Below, one piece after another: positions 17,561-25,110 of a DNA stretch of 64,000 nucleotides; position 1 is the stretch's first letter, and every line of letters starts with the position of its first letter. A program made the translations under genes and the position numbers. The notes under the pieces were generated by a model, which made no database searches, was not told the DNA's origin, and saw only the letters and a list, made by a program, of their open reading frames with translations. The DNA comes from Parahoeflea alexandrii (lineage in GTDB: Bacteria; Pseudomonadota; Alphaproteobacteria; Rhizobiales; Rhizobiaceae). Location: NCBI RefSeq assembly GCF_027214025.1, contig NZ_JAPWHB010000001.1:1-64000 (forward strand), in the 5' to 3' direction.

Positions 17561-18492
17561 TCCCATTCCATTTCCGAATAGACCTGTTGGGCATTTCGCT
17601 TTGCCAAAGATTCGAATTGGTCGAGATATGAGAAATCGGATTGATCTATTTCCACCGAGCCAATCATGTCGCCGCCAGCATCGATATGTTTAGCGATTTT
17701 TTCTCGCAGGTTGATAAGATACGCATAGGTATCAGCCTTCGCTTTTTCCAAAGTAGTCGCGTGACCGTGACCGGGCACTACGTGCTCTGGAAGAAGTGCA
17801 GCCATCGCTTCAAATGCGGCGATCCAGCTTTTGGCATTAGATTGTGAACCAACGCCGAGAATCCGCTCCACATAAACAATGTCTCCGGTAAAAACCGCTT
17901 TCTTGGACGGAACCCAGACAAAACTGTCGCCGGGAGTATGTGCCTGACCGGGATGCTTTATCTGAAACTCAATGCCGCCGAGTTCAAATGTGTATCCGTC
18001 TTCAAATTTCACATCAGCATAGACTGGCTCTGTCCCCTCCATCTGTTTTCCAAGGAAGTTTTTAAGCGCGGTTAGTTGGAGAGACCCGCGTTCCTTGTGG
18101 TCTGCTACCGCATCCTCAGATGCGATGATTGTAGCCCCCTGAGCAGCCCAATATGCATTGCCCAGCCAGCGATGATCCTGACCTCCCGTATCGACGACGA
18201 ATTTTACAGGTTTATCCGTAATCGATTTGATCGCCTCATGTATTGCTTGCGCTCCTTTCCAACTGCCGCCGGGATCCATTAGAACAACGCCTTCATTTGT
18301 GACGACAACGCCGAACGTGGCGTTGTTCGCAAGGTTCCCGACGTCTCTTTGTTCCTTTGGGCCAACCAAAGCATATACGTTCTCTGTCACCTTCTGAATC
18401 TCAAGTATTTTGACGAATGACGCCGCGTCGGCTGTGCCAACCGCCGTGAGCAGAGCAAGGTAAAAAGCAATATGAGGGATCGTTCTCATCAT
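17557..18492 (-). CDS. Exported metallo-beta-lactamase-fold hydrolase, variant metal site
   Basis: About 311 residues. An N-terminal signal peptide (IAFYLALLTAVGTADA) points to the periplasm. MBL-fold features: GVVLMDPGG, PGQAHTPGDSF, FTGDIVYVE and VPGHG. The normal H-x-H-x-D-H signature reads TGGQDHRWLGN, so the first two histidines are missing while Asp-His remain. Sulfur-metabolism MBL proteins of the SoxH or quinoprotein-associated type are the nearest guess. ATG 18492 overlaps the thioredoxin stop. Either a natural family variant or loss of one metal site; substrate unknown. Confidence 0.82.
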   Translation of the reverse strand: MMRTIPHIAFYLALLTAVGTADAASFVKILEIQKVTENVYALVGPKEQRDVGNLANNATFGVVVTNEGVVLMDPGGSWKGAQAIHEAIKSITDKPVKFVVDTGGQDHRWLGNAYWAAQGATIIASEDAVADHKERGSLQLTALKNFLGKQMEGTEPVYADVKFEDGYTFELGGIEFQIKHPGQAHTPGDSFVWVPSKKAVFTGDIVYVERILGVGSQSNAKSWIAAFEAMAALLPEHVVPGHGHATTLEKAKADTYAYLINLREKIAKHIDAGGDMIGSVEIDQSDFSYLDQFESLAKRNAQQVYSEMEWE

Positions 18493-18722
18493 TTGAGCCA
18501 CGCTTCGAGTTTTGTTTCATCAGGTAAACCGCCCGCGTGAACCAGCTTCCCATCAACTGCGATACCCGGGGTGGACATAACCCCCGCCTTGGCGATTTGC
18601 GCCATGTCCGTGACTTTGTCCACTTCGACGTCGACACCCAGTCTTGACGCTACATCCTTGATCATTTTTTCGGTAGTTTCGCAGCGTTTGCAGCCGGGGC
18701 CATATACTTTTACTTGTTTCAT
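18489..18722 (-). CDS. Small thioredoxin-like redox protein
   Basis: 77 residues of the short thioredoxin family (redox-active disulfide protein type) with the active site G-C11-K-R-C14 and the cis-Pro region STPGIAVDGKL. ATG at 18722 has AGGA 8 bp upstream and is preferred to a TTG 15 bp earlier. It is cytosolic, with no signal. This protein family is repeatedly paired with ArsP/DUF318 permeases. It lies 11 bp after the permease gene and overlaps the next gene by 4 bp. It probably reduces a substrate or partner of the permease. Confidence 0.88.
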   Translation of the reverse strand: MKQVKVYGPGCKRCETTEKMIKDVASRLGVDVEVDKVTDMAQIAKAGVMSTPGIAVDGKLVHAGGLPDETKLEAWLK

Positions 18723-18733
18723 TGTGTCATTCC

Positions 18734-19801
18734 TCAAAATATCAGATTGAACAGGAAGCCGACGGCAAGAATGCCGATTCCGACCACACCGATAAATACG
18801 GCGATGAGTTTGAGCGTCAGAACCTGACGCAAGATGATCATTTCCGGCAGCGACAGCGCAATCACGCTCATCATGAATGCCAGAACCGTTCCGAGGGCAG
18901 CTCCTTTGCCAAGCAGAGCTTCAACAATTGGGATAACGCCTGCCGCGTTGGTATACATGGGGATGCCAAGCACAACAGCTGCGGGGACGGACCACCAGGC
19001 ATCGGCACCCATGATGCTGGCCATCAAATCTTCGGGCACATATCCGTGAATGGCAGCGCCCATGCCAATGCCCAAAATAATCCACACCCAGACTCTGCCG
19101 AAGATTTCGCGAACCGCTTCGATGCCGAGCTTATAGCGATCAACCAGAGATAGTTGTTCATCAACAACAGCTGCAGGGACCGAAGCGCCGGAATGGATGT
19201 CACGTACCCAATCCTGCAACCAGCCTTCCAGATGGAGGCGGCCAATGACCCAACCGGCGACAATAGCAATGGAAAGGCCGAATACCAGATAAACAGCCGC
19301 CACTTGCCAGCCAACAAGACCGAACAGCAAGATCAACGCAACTTCGTTGACCATTGGAGCGGCAATTAGAAAAGAGAACGTCACGCCAAGCGGCACGCCA
19401 GCAGAAACAAACCCGATAAACAGCGGCACCGCCGAACAGGAACAAAAGGGCGTGAGAATGCCAAGACTGGCAGACATCACATTGCCTGCGCCCTCGCGTT
19501 TGCCCGAAAGAAGGGCCCGGGTCTTTTCAGGTGAAAAGAAACTGCGCACTACGCCCATCGCAAATACGATAAGTGTAAGCAACATCATGACTTTCGGAGT
19601 GTCGTAGAAAAAGAAAACAAGCGCTTCGCCAAGATGACTATTCCGCTCAATCGGCACGAGCGAAACAATACTCTCGGAAAATGGAATCAGTTGGCCGTAA
19701 ACCAACCACCAAATAATCGCGCAAAGTATGACGCCTACTGTCCAGACCAACGCGGAATTTTTCTTCGGCCCCTCGGCCACGAATTCCGTATTTATGGTCA
19801 T
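18734..19801 (-). CDS. arsP: ArsP/DUF318-family permease
   Basis: 355 residues with eight or more hydrophobic segments. The signature TPFCSCSAVPLFIGF, with its paired cysteines, and the second-half PMYTNAAGVIPI mark the permease family that includes ArsP, an exporter of trivalent organoarsenicals such as methylarsenite. Other members have unknown cargo, so the symbol is tentative. ATG 19801 overlaps the arsR2 stop by 4 bp. Expression should be released when the repressor binds its metalloid. Confidence 0.82.
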   Translation of the reverse strand: MTINTEFVAEGPKKNSALVWTVGVILCAIIWWLVYGQLIPFSESIVSLVPIERNSHLGEALVFFFYDTPKVMMLLTLIVFAMGVVRSFFSPEKTRALLSGKREGAGNVMSASLGILTPFCSCSAVPLFIGFVSAGVPLGVTFSFLIAAPMVNEVALILLFGLVGWQVAAVYLVFGLSIAIVAGWVIGRLHLEGWLQDWVRDIHSGASVPAAVVDEQLSLVDRYKLGIEAVREIFGRVWVWIILGIGMGAAIHGYVPEDLMASIMGADAWWSVPAAVVLGIPMYTNAAGVIPIVEALLGKGAALGTVLAFMMSVIALSLPEMIILRQVLTLKLIAVFIGVVGIGILAVGFLFNLIF

Positions 19802-20100
19802 GCTGCAGCCCTTTCATTTTCAGTCAATTCGGCGACAACTAATGCAGCTTCGATAAGCTTTCGAACAGCTCCAGACAGGGCCGGATTGAGCCTATAGCGC
19901 ACCCATTGTGCATCACGCCTGTCGATAACAAGGCCTGCCGCCTTTAATGTCGCCATATGCCGGGACATTCTGGATTGAGATGCGTCCAGTCTTTCCATTA
20001 ACTCGCAGACACAGTGCTCTCCGCCATCGAACAAAATCTTGATGGCTTCGAACCGCGTGGATTCTGCAAGAGCGTTCATAATCGTCAAAGAATGGGGCAT
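19798..20100 (-). CDS. arsR: ArsR-family repressor of the arsP operon
   Basis: 100 residues. Unlike the first ArsR in this element, it has the classical metal motif C30-V-C32-E-L in the alpha-3 helix, and helix-turn-helix SQSRMSRHMATLKAAGLV. Start ATG 20100 with AGGTAG just upstream; a second ATG lies 21 bp downstream. It is the first gene of six tightly packed minus-strand genes (to 14542). The 26-bp palindrome at 20120-20145 is its likely operator. The inducer could be As(III), methylarsenite or another soft metal. Confidence 0.92.
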   Translation of the reverse strand: MPHSLTIMNALAESTRFEAIKILFDGGEHCVCELMERLDASQSRMSRHMATLKAAGLVIDRRDAQWVRYRLNPALSGAVRKLIEAALVVAELTENERAAA

Positions 20101-20119
20101 CAGTCTACCTAAATGTATT

Positions 20120-20145
20120 TGCTAATGCGCATATGCGCATTAGCA
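20120..20145 (-). promoter_or_regulatory. 26-bp perfect palindrome, likely ArsR2 operator
   Basis: The half site TGCTAATGCGCAT is followed at once by its exact reverse complement. It lies 20 bp before the ATG of arsR2. ArsR/SmtB repressors bind such imperfect 12-2-12-like palindromes across the promoter. Here the symmetry is complete, and it is the only such site near this operon. Confidence 0.8.
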
Positions 20146-20194
20146 TGTTTAATGTCAAGTTTTCCTATCCCTCTTTTTTAATAGGGATGTCGGT

Positions 20195-21070
20195 ATTTTG
20201 GGATTGGCCGCGCCAGTTTCTACGGTTGGCGCAATGCCTGCGCAGAGCGTTGAGAAGCTGGCCTGATCAATGCACCGCCCATCCCCAAATGGCACGCCAA
20301 CAAGATGCCGCCTGAGCGCGAAGAATAGGTGCTTTATCTTTGTCGCAATACCATCTCGATCCAATGAGGATCGTTTGGTATTTGGCACGTTATCACGGCA
20401 TCAGGATGTCTGACGCGACGGTTTCACGCATTCTGTGCAGGCATGGATTGAGCCGTCTTCCTCGCGGCACCCGCATACGCAAGGTCCAGTCCATACCAAG
20501 CGCTATCAGAAGCAAGTTCCAGGTCACCACATCCAGATGGATGTTACGTTTCTGACGTTCATCGGAAAAGAAGGCAAGAAGGCGCGTCGTTTACAATGCA
20601 CGGCAATCGACGACGCCACGCGCGTCAGGGCGCTAAAGATCTATGAAACGCACACCCAGGCCAACGCCATAGACTGTGTGAATCATGTCATCGGAACATT
20701 CCCGTTCCGTATCTGCCAGTTTAGAACCGATAACGGCCATGAGTTCCAAGCGAAGTTCCACTGGCACGTCGAGGATCTCGGCCTCCGTCACAGCTCCATC
20801 AAGCGCGGCACGACGCAGTTGAACGGCAAGGAGGAATGATCACACCGCTCAGACGGGCAGAAGTTCTATCAATTGCTCAGCTACAAAGGTGATGTCGATC
20901 TCGAAGCCAAGCTGGACGAATGGGAGCGCTTCTACAACTTCCACAGACCGCACGGCGCGCACAGCGGAAAGACGCATTACGAAGCACTCAGAAAAGCTAT
21001 TGTCAACAAACTGGATGTCCCACGAGTAGCCGCGCCTTACAACCCCTTGGGGGCAGGCCAAATTACATGA
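20195..21070 (+). pseudogene. Decayed IS481-like transposase
   Basis: Successive frames read like one DDE transposase: FGIGRASFYGWRNAC, then MRIVWYLARYHGIRMSD, then HHIQMDVTFLTFIG, CTAIDDATRVRALKIYE and FRTDNGHEFQAKFHWHVEDL (two catalytic aspartates, D in DVTF and D in TDNG), then YQLLSYKGDVDLEAKLDEW and FYNFHRPHGAHSGKTHYEAL. In-frame stops near 20250 and 20328, a frame change near 20500 and another at LNGKEE (20838) show it is dead. Terminal inverted repeats were not found. Confidence 0.85.
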
Positions 21071-21096
21071 TCTGGAATACAAAAGTATAAATATAT

Positions 21097-21408
21097 TTAG
21101 AAAGGAAATTCGTCAATAAACGGAAACTCTTTGAATTTGCGTGCCGACCAGCCCATTGTGTGTTCCAAGACAAGATCAGTAACTGATCCAATATCAACAT
21201 CTTCAGAGATATAAAATCCGCGCTCGGTTTCGGCGCGTTGTTTTTTTGCTCTATGCCAGTCGATGATACAGAGATTCAAATGACCTCGGTCCAGGTAATT
21301 TTGAATGGAGTGGAGCGGCTTCTGCGCAAAGTGAGACAAGAAAAAATCAGCCGCTTGTGCTTCGAGTGAATGATTTGAAGGTCCAAAAATTGTCTCTTGC
21401 TCTGCCAT
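21097..21408 (-). CDS. Hypothetical protein
   Basis: 103 residues, acidic at the end (FKEFPFIDEFPF), with no membrane segment or known motif. ATG at 21408 is preceded by AAGGAC at a good distance, which supports translation. It lies alone between the dead transposase and the plasmid-like module, on the strand of the next small genes. Function unknown. Confidence 0.55.
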   Translation of the reverse strand: MAEQETIFGPSNHSLEAQAADFFLSHFAQKPLHSIQNYLDRGHLNLCIIDWHRAKKQRAETERGFYISEDVDIGSVTDLVLEHTMGWSARKFKEFPFIDEFPF

Positions 21409-21642
21409 TTTGTTGTCCTTTTTTATCGGTCAGTCGCACATAGAACAATATTTCTCAACCGCAATGGCTTCGCCAAAATAATTATCGCCGTTGCCGGAAA
21501 TTGTCGGATTTAAATGTCTCCAGTTGAGAAAACAATGCGAGACATCGATGCAAGCCACCACCGTCGGCGCAAATTGGATCACTGCGTGAAACTATGGAAT
21601 CCCGTTTTCTATTTACGGAGTAACGGGGGGAGAATGCGGAAA

Positions 21643-21963
21643 TTATTTCTTCGTGTTGACCATTGGAACAAGCGTGTCAGCATCAAGCCGATGAACACGA
21701 CGCTTGACCTTTCTCTCAGCCATCCGCGCAGAATACCCAGAGGATACTAGATAGTTGATCGCCATGCTCTCCAGTGCGGTGACACGGCCGACATCTTTGG
21801 CGGATTTAGCTTGCTCCGCAGTGTGTCTGTAGACCGTAACAGCAGCAGCAAGCGCGGTGTCGACAGCATGAACTTCAGGACAACGAGCGCCCTTCAGATC
21901 GGCTCTCCAACGGCGTGTAGCAATAAGTCCCTTGTTCTTTTCGTCTCTTGCAGTCCTCGGCAT
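21643..21963 (-). CDS. Hypothetical basic protein
   Basis: 106 residues from ATG 21963 (GGGAG upstream; a TTG at 21978 is less likely). Strongly basic and helical, with KGLIATRRWRADLKG near the N-terminus and SARMAERKVKRRVHRLD near the C-terminus, so nucleic-acid binding is plausible. No known family recognised. The 190 bp in front hold the direct repeats at 22095-22139. Probably a maintenance or mobilisation accessory of the element; inference from position only. Confidence 0.5.
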   Translation of the reverse strand: MPRTARDEKNKGLIATRRWRADLKGARCPEVHAVDTALAAAVTVYRHTAEQAKSAKDVGRVTALESMAINYLVSSGYSARMAERKVKRRVHRLDADTLVPMVNTKK

Positions 21964-22094
21964 CTCTTTGACTCCCAATCATCACTACGTGACATCACAA
22001 CGGGAATTCTGCCGTCGTACGACGCAAGGAACAAAGCACACCTTATGCGATCCTCACGGACAACACGGCGGGCTTAGGCGATTTGAGCGGACAT

Positions 22095-22139
22095 ATATGA
22101 GACGTAAGAGGCTCTTATGCTATTTATATGAGACATAAG
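22095..22139. repeat. Direct repeats upstream of the basic protein gene
   Basis: ATATGAGACGTAAG (22095-22108) and ATATGAGACATAAG (22126-22139) differ at one base and start 31 bp apart, about three helical turns. Between them CTTATG (22114-22119) mirrors the CATAAG of the second copy. They could be operator or iteron-like sites. The neighbourhood is AT-rich. Confidence 0.55.
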
Positions 22140-22154
22140 CGTCCCTTTTGCGAC

Positions 22155-22535
22155 TTAACGTGATGTAGGAAGCTTCACCTTGAGTTCTCCAGCCTTCGCT
22201 CTGGCGGTCACGGTGAACGGTACACCAGTTTTCTCAACGAAGACCGACGACAGATATGCGCGGATCGCGTCAGCACCTGGTCCGTCGCTGGCGAGGATGG
22301 CAATGGCTGCGTCTGCAAGAGCCTGCCTTGTCGTCTCAGCGTCAAACGGTAGTGAGCCTTTTGCGGCGTCGGCCTTGACCTTCGCACGGCGGTCAGCTTG
22401 GAGTTTGCTTTTGTAAGCACGGAATTCGGCATCGGTCATGTCATTGATGCCGACCGTGGGCGCTGCCGTCCGCTGGCGTGTTGACTTTCCGATGAGCTGA
22501 TCGAGCATTCTGATTTCAAGTGATGTTGTTTTCAT
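22155..22535 (-). CDS. Hypothetical basic protein
   Basis: 126 residues, ATG 22535 with GGGAG 6 bp upstream. Middle section is lysine/arginine-rich and helical (AEFRAYKSKLQADRRAKVKA), and the C-terminal part ends TVTARAKAGELKVKLPTSR. No family recognised. A perfect 18-bp palindrome (22557-22574) lies 21 bp before the start, so the gene is probably controlled by whatever binds it. Confidence 0.6.
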   Translation of the reverse strand: MKTTSLEIRMLDQLIGKSTRQRTAAPTVGINDMTDAEFRAYKSKLQADRRAKVKADAAKGSLPFDAETTRQALADAAIAILASDGPGADAIRAYLSSVFVEKTGVPFTVTARAKAGELKVKLPTSR

Positions 22536-22556
22536 GGTCGTCTCCCGCCGATTTCT

Positions 22557-22574
22557 GTTTCTACATGTAGAAAC
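22557..22574. promoter_or_regulatory. Palindromic operator-like site, copy 1
   Basis: GTTTCTACATGTAGAAAC, an 18-bp perfect palindrome, fills the 38-bp gap between two minus-strand small genes. A second copy is at 23002-23018. Two identical palindromes in one module suggest one regulator or a replication/partition protein. Confidence 0.75.
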
Positions 22575-22876
22575 TAAAATGAAAACTCTCGTTGACGTGC
22601 CAGATATACAAGCTGGCTAAATTTTCTGATTTGCATGAGTCTGATCGGCCGCCCGCTTGAGTCTACATTCTTTAGCCACGGTTCATCGTTTCTGACGGCC
22701 TCTTTAAGCCAGGCGACTACGGCACCTAGCTCTGCACGTCGTGCAAGCGGCGCTTTCTCACGGTCGGCTACTCTTACTACAGAGCATCCGACTAGGTCAG
22801 CAATATCAACGCATTTGTACAAGTGACAAATTATGCCTAGATAAAAGTGATCCTTTTCCATATAAAATTTTGACAT
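22574..22876 (-). CDS. Hypothetical protein
   Basis: 100 residues from ATG 22876, which has GGAGA 7 bp upstream; the longer frame from 22918 lacks this. It contains KDHFYLGIICHLYKCVDIAD and a positively charged centre (ADREKAPLARRAELGAVVAWL). No known family. The stop falls at the edge of palindrome copy 1, and copy 2 lies about 126 bp before the start. Confidence 0.5.
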   Translation of the reverse strand: MSKFYMEKDHFYLGIICHLYKCVDIADLVGCSVVRVADREKAPLARRAELGAVVAWLKEAVRNDEPWLKNVDSSGRPIRLMQIRKFSQLVYLARQREFSF

Positions 22877-23001
22877 ATGATGTTCTCCCGAAAGTGTGTA
22901 TATAAATGAAAACCTCAATATAAATTTCTAGAAAGCGAAAAATTTATATTTATTTGTATCGCGGTTATGATTGTTTCGCTAAAAAATATAGTTAGCTTAA
23001 A

Positions 23002-23018
23002 TTTCTACATGTAGAAAC
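23002..23018. promoter_or_regulatory. Palindromic operator-like site, copy 2
   Basis: TTTCTACATGTAGAAAC matches copy 1 (22558-22574) at every base. It lies in the AT-rich region 22919-23553 between the minus-strand small genes and the plus-strand Rep gene, so it could control either side. Confidence 0.75.
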
Positions 23019-23119
23019 AATTTTGGAAACCTCGGCGCGCACTGGCGGTCTTCGACGCTCCGCCCAAGAGATATCCAAGTCTTCCTTTTCATGAAACCGA
23101 TATCGGCGGGACTTCGTAA

Positions 23120-23386
23120 TCAGAACCCATTGAAGACAACAGATGAACCCAAGGAAAACATAAAGGCTATCTGTTCGAGACACCTTGATGTTTTCTTTTT
23201 TGGGATGCTGATGGCTAGTTGAAAGACCAAATTCTGGTGACGATCAAAGACAAAAATCCAGCGCAGCGCCCCGTTCTCTTTCTTGAATATGCGGAGCTTG
23301 GAGAACCCCCAACACGGACATTCCGAGAACCCCAAATTGTTCTCTTGTAGTAATCGGTAGTCTTCTATAAAATAGAGAAATTCCAA
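23120..23386 (-). CDS. Possible small protein in the AT-rich gap
   Basis: An 88-codon frame with an aromatic-rich product (MEFLYFIEDYRLLQENN). An overlapping frame (22992-23183) could be a frameshifted continuation. Neither has a good ribosome-binding site. The region (22919-23553) may rather be the replication origin and control DNA of the Rep gene; no iterons were found by eye. Confidence 0.25.
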   Translation of the reverse strand: MEFLYFIEDYRLLQENNLGFSECPCWGFSKLRIFKKENGALRWIFVFDRHQNLVFQLAISIPKKKTSRCLEQIAFMFSLGSSVVFNGF

Positions 23387-23553
23387 ATAGATTTATAAGT
23401 TTTCAGTTTCATTCAGGGGATAGCTCTAGGTTAGTTCATACCCCCCTAAGACATGTCGCGAAAAACCATACGACAAAAGGCGATATCACAAATAATTAGT
23501 TATTGCCTGTTACTGTACTTGTTAATATCTCCGCCGACAGACATAGTTAATTT

Positions 23554-24933
23554 ATGAGAGCAAAGTTCTTCAAACCAATTCTGAAATGCCACGACGGAAT
23601 TACTCACATTAATTCTGCGCCGGCGGCGCTTGCTGTGCGTGGCTCAGAACGTAAGGGTATTGCGGCTGCGGATTGGATTGCTGAAACCGTCTTCACGAAT
23701 GAGAAAACCAGTCCTCGCATTGAAATCCCCCGCTCGATCGTGCGGACGATGCGTTTCGTGGACTCGGAATATCTGAGGTCAACTGACCTGGCAGTCTACT
23801 GGCTCTTGTTCGGGAACGCCCGCTTTCAGGCGATCGAGAAAGACACGCATTCCATCACATTGGGCGCGATTGCCCGCTACCTCGGCATTAAAAGCATTGC
23901 CCGTGTTGTGACATGCCTTGAACACCTTAATCGGGCGACGGTAAGATATGACTTCAATCTCGGCGGCACTCGTCGGCAGCAGACACGACTCATCAATATC
24001 TCAGAATTTGACGCTGATACAGCCCGCAAGGGAACTGATGTCGTCCACTATGAACTGCCTACAATCGTTCGTGAAGCGGTACTCGTTTCCAAAGACTACG
24101 CATGGGTCGACATCAACGCTCTGCCACGCCTGACCAGCAAGTATGCGGTGATGTTGTACATCCGTCTTTCCTATATCGCGTGTCAGAATTTTGAAGCACG
24201 CCCAGCATGGGACGTCAGCTATAAAAGCCTAGCAGGTCAGCTTTCCTATCCGACAACGTGCTTCCGTAAACTTCACGTTGTCACTGTCGTCAGTGAAGCC
24301 TTGGCTCAAATCAATGCGCTTGGAAAACTGCACAAACGCTTTGGTTTTGACTGCCTTGTTCCTGACGAATTCAGTGACAATTTCCTTATCACCGTCGGCT
24401 CCTCGGCTCGTCGTCTTCGGGAAGTCGCACCTGCTGATCTTCCAGCAGCAGAGTACAAAAAGGTCGTTGACCGTAAGGCTTTGCCGCTCAAGGATAACCA
24501 ATACCCACGCATTACCTCACTTCGCCAGGCGTCGACATTGCTTGGCAAGCCTACAAAGCTTATTTCCGACCTCTGGCGGACGGACGTCTGGGGTGCAACG
24601 AACTACAATAAGGGCTTGATTGGTCTCGACGCCCCGTCATTCCTAGAAAGCATCGAGAAGCATGGAGTTGAATCCGTCTTCGAACGTTGGATAGATAAGC
24701 GTGGGTTCGTTGAATTCGGGATCGTGAAAGCACCTGACGTCGCACCACCTCCGCCCAAGACTTTCATGAAAACGGAGCCTGCTGTCATCGTCCGCATCGT
24801 CGAGTCTGAGTATGAATCAGATGATGACGTCACCATGGCGGCCGACTACGCCTACATTACGCCAGAGGCATACGAGCCAGAGAGAGCGCCTGAAATTTTC
24901 GAAGACGTCGATGATTGTGAAATCGCTTTCTGA
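23554..24933 (+). CDS. Rep_3-like plasmid replication initiator
   Basis: 459 residues. The central part matches the winged-helix Rep_3 pattern, in particular DINALPRLTSKYAVMLYIRL (initiators of this type have L-x-S-x-Y-A-x-x-L-Y), preceded by a region resembling the first winged helix (SITLGAIARYLGIKSIARVV). The C-terminal tail is proline-rich and then acidic. Such proteins bind origin iterons and start plasmid replication. On an integrated element it suggests an excised form that replicates on its own. Helix-turn-helix regulator is the alternative. The ATG start at 23554 lacks a clear Shine-Dalgarno. Confidence 0.65.
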   Translation: MRAKFFKPILKCHDGITHINSAPAALAVRGSERKGIAAADWIAETVFTNEKTSPRIEIPRSIVRTMRFVDSEYLRSTDLAVYWLLFGNARFQAIEKDTHSITLGAIARYLGIKSIARVVTCLEHLNRATVRYDFNLGGTRRQQTRLINISEFDADTARKGTDVVHYELPTIVREAVLVSKDYAWVDINALPRLTSKYAVMLYIRLSYIACQNFEARPAWDVSYKSLAGQLSYPTTCFRKLHVVTVVSEALAQINALGKLHKRFGFDCLVPDEFSDNFLITVGSSARRLREVAPADLPAAEYKKVVDRKALPLKDNQYPRITSLRQASTLLGKPTKLISDLWRTDVWGATNYNKGLIGLDAPSFLESIEKHGVESVFERWIDKRGFVEFGIVKAPDVAPPPPKTFMKTEPAVIVRIVESEYESDDDVTMAADYAYITPEAYEPERAPEIFEDVDDCEIAF

Positions 24934-24964
24934 TCCGATCGGCTTTCGTTAACCGAACACCCGG

Positions 24965-24998
24965 ATGCCGCGTTGACTGAGCCGAACACACGCGGCAT
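24965..24998 (+). terminator. Hairpin after the Rep gene
   Basis: ATGCCGCGT (24965-24973) pairs with ACGCGGCAT (24990-24998) around a 16-nt loop, 31 bp after the stop. No T tract follows, so termination is uncertain. The right arm is part of a 16-bp sequence, CACGCGGCATAGTTGA (24989-25004), found again exactly at 28307-28322. Confidence 0.45.
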
Positions 24999-25110
24999 AG
25001 TTGAGCAGACAACAAAAGAGACCACGAACATGAACGCACTGCGAATAGCCCAGATAGCTGCCTAAACCGCCCCCTCGGGCGACCGCTATCTATTTCGCAG
25101 GAGTCTCCCA

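Noticed and set aside
22081-22140. CRISPR-like array from the ATATGAGAC repeats
   Set aside because: Only two copies of 14 bp with a 17-bp gap. No cas genes, no regular spacers.
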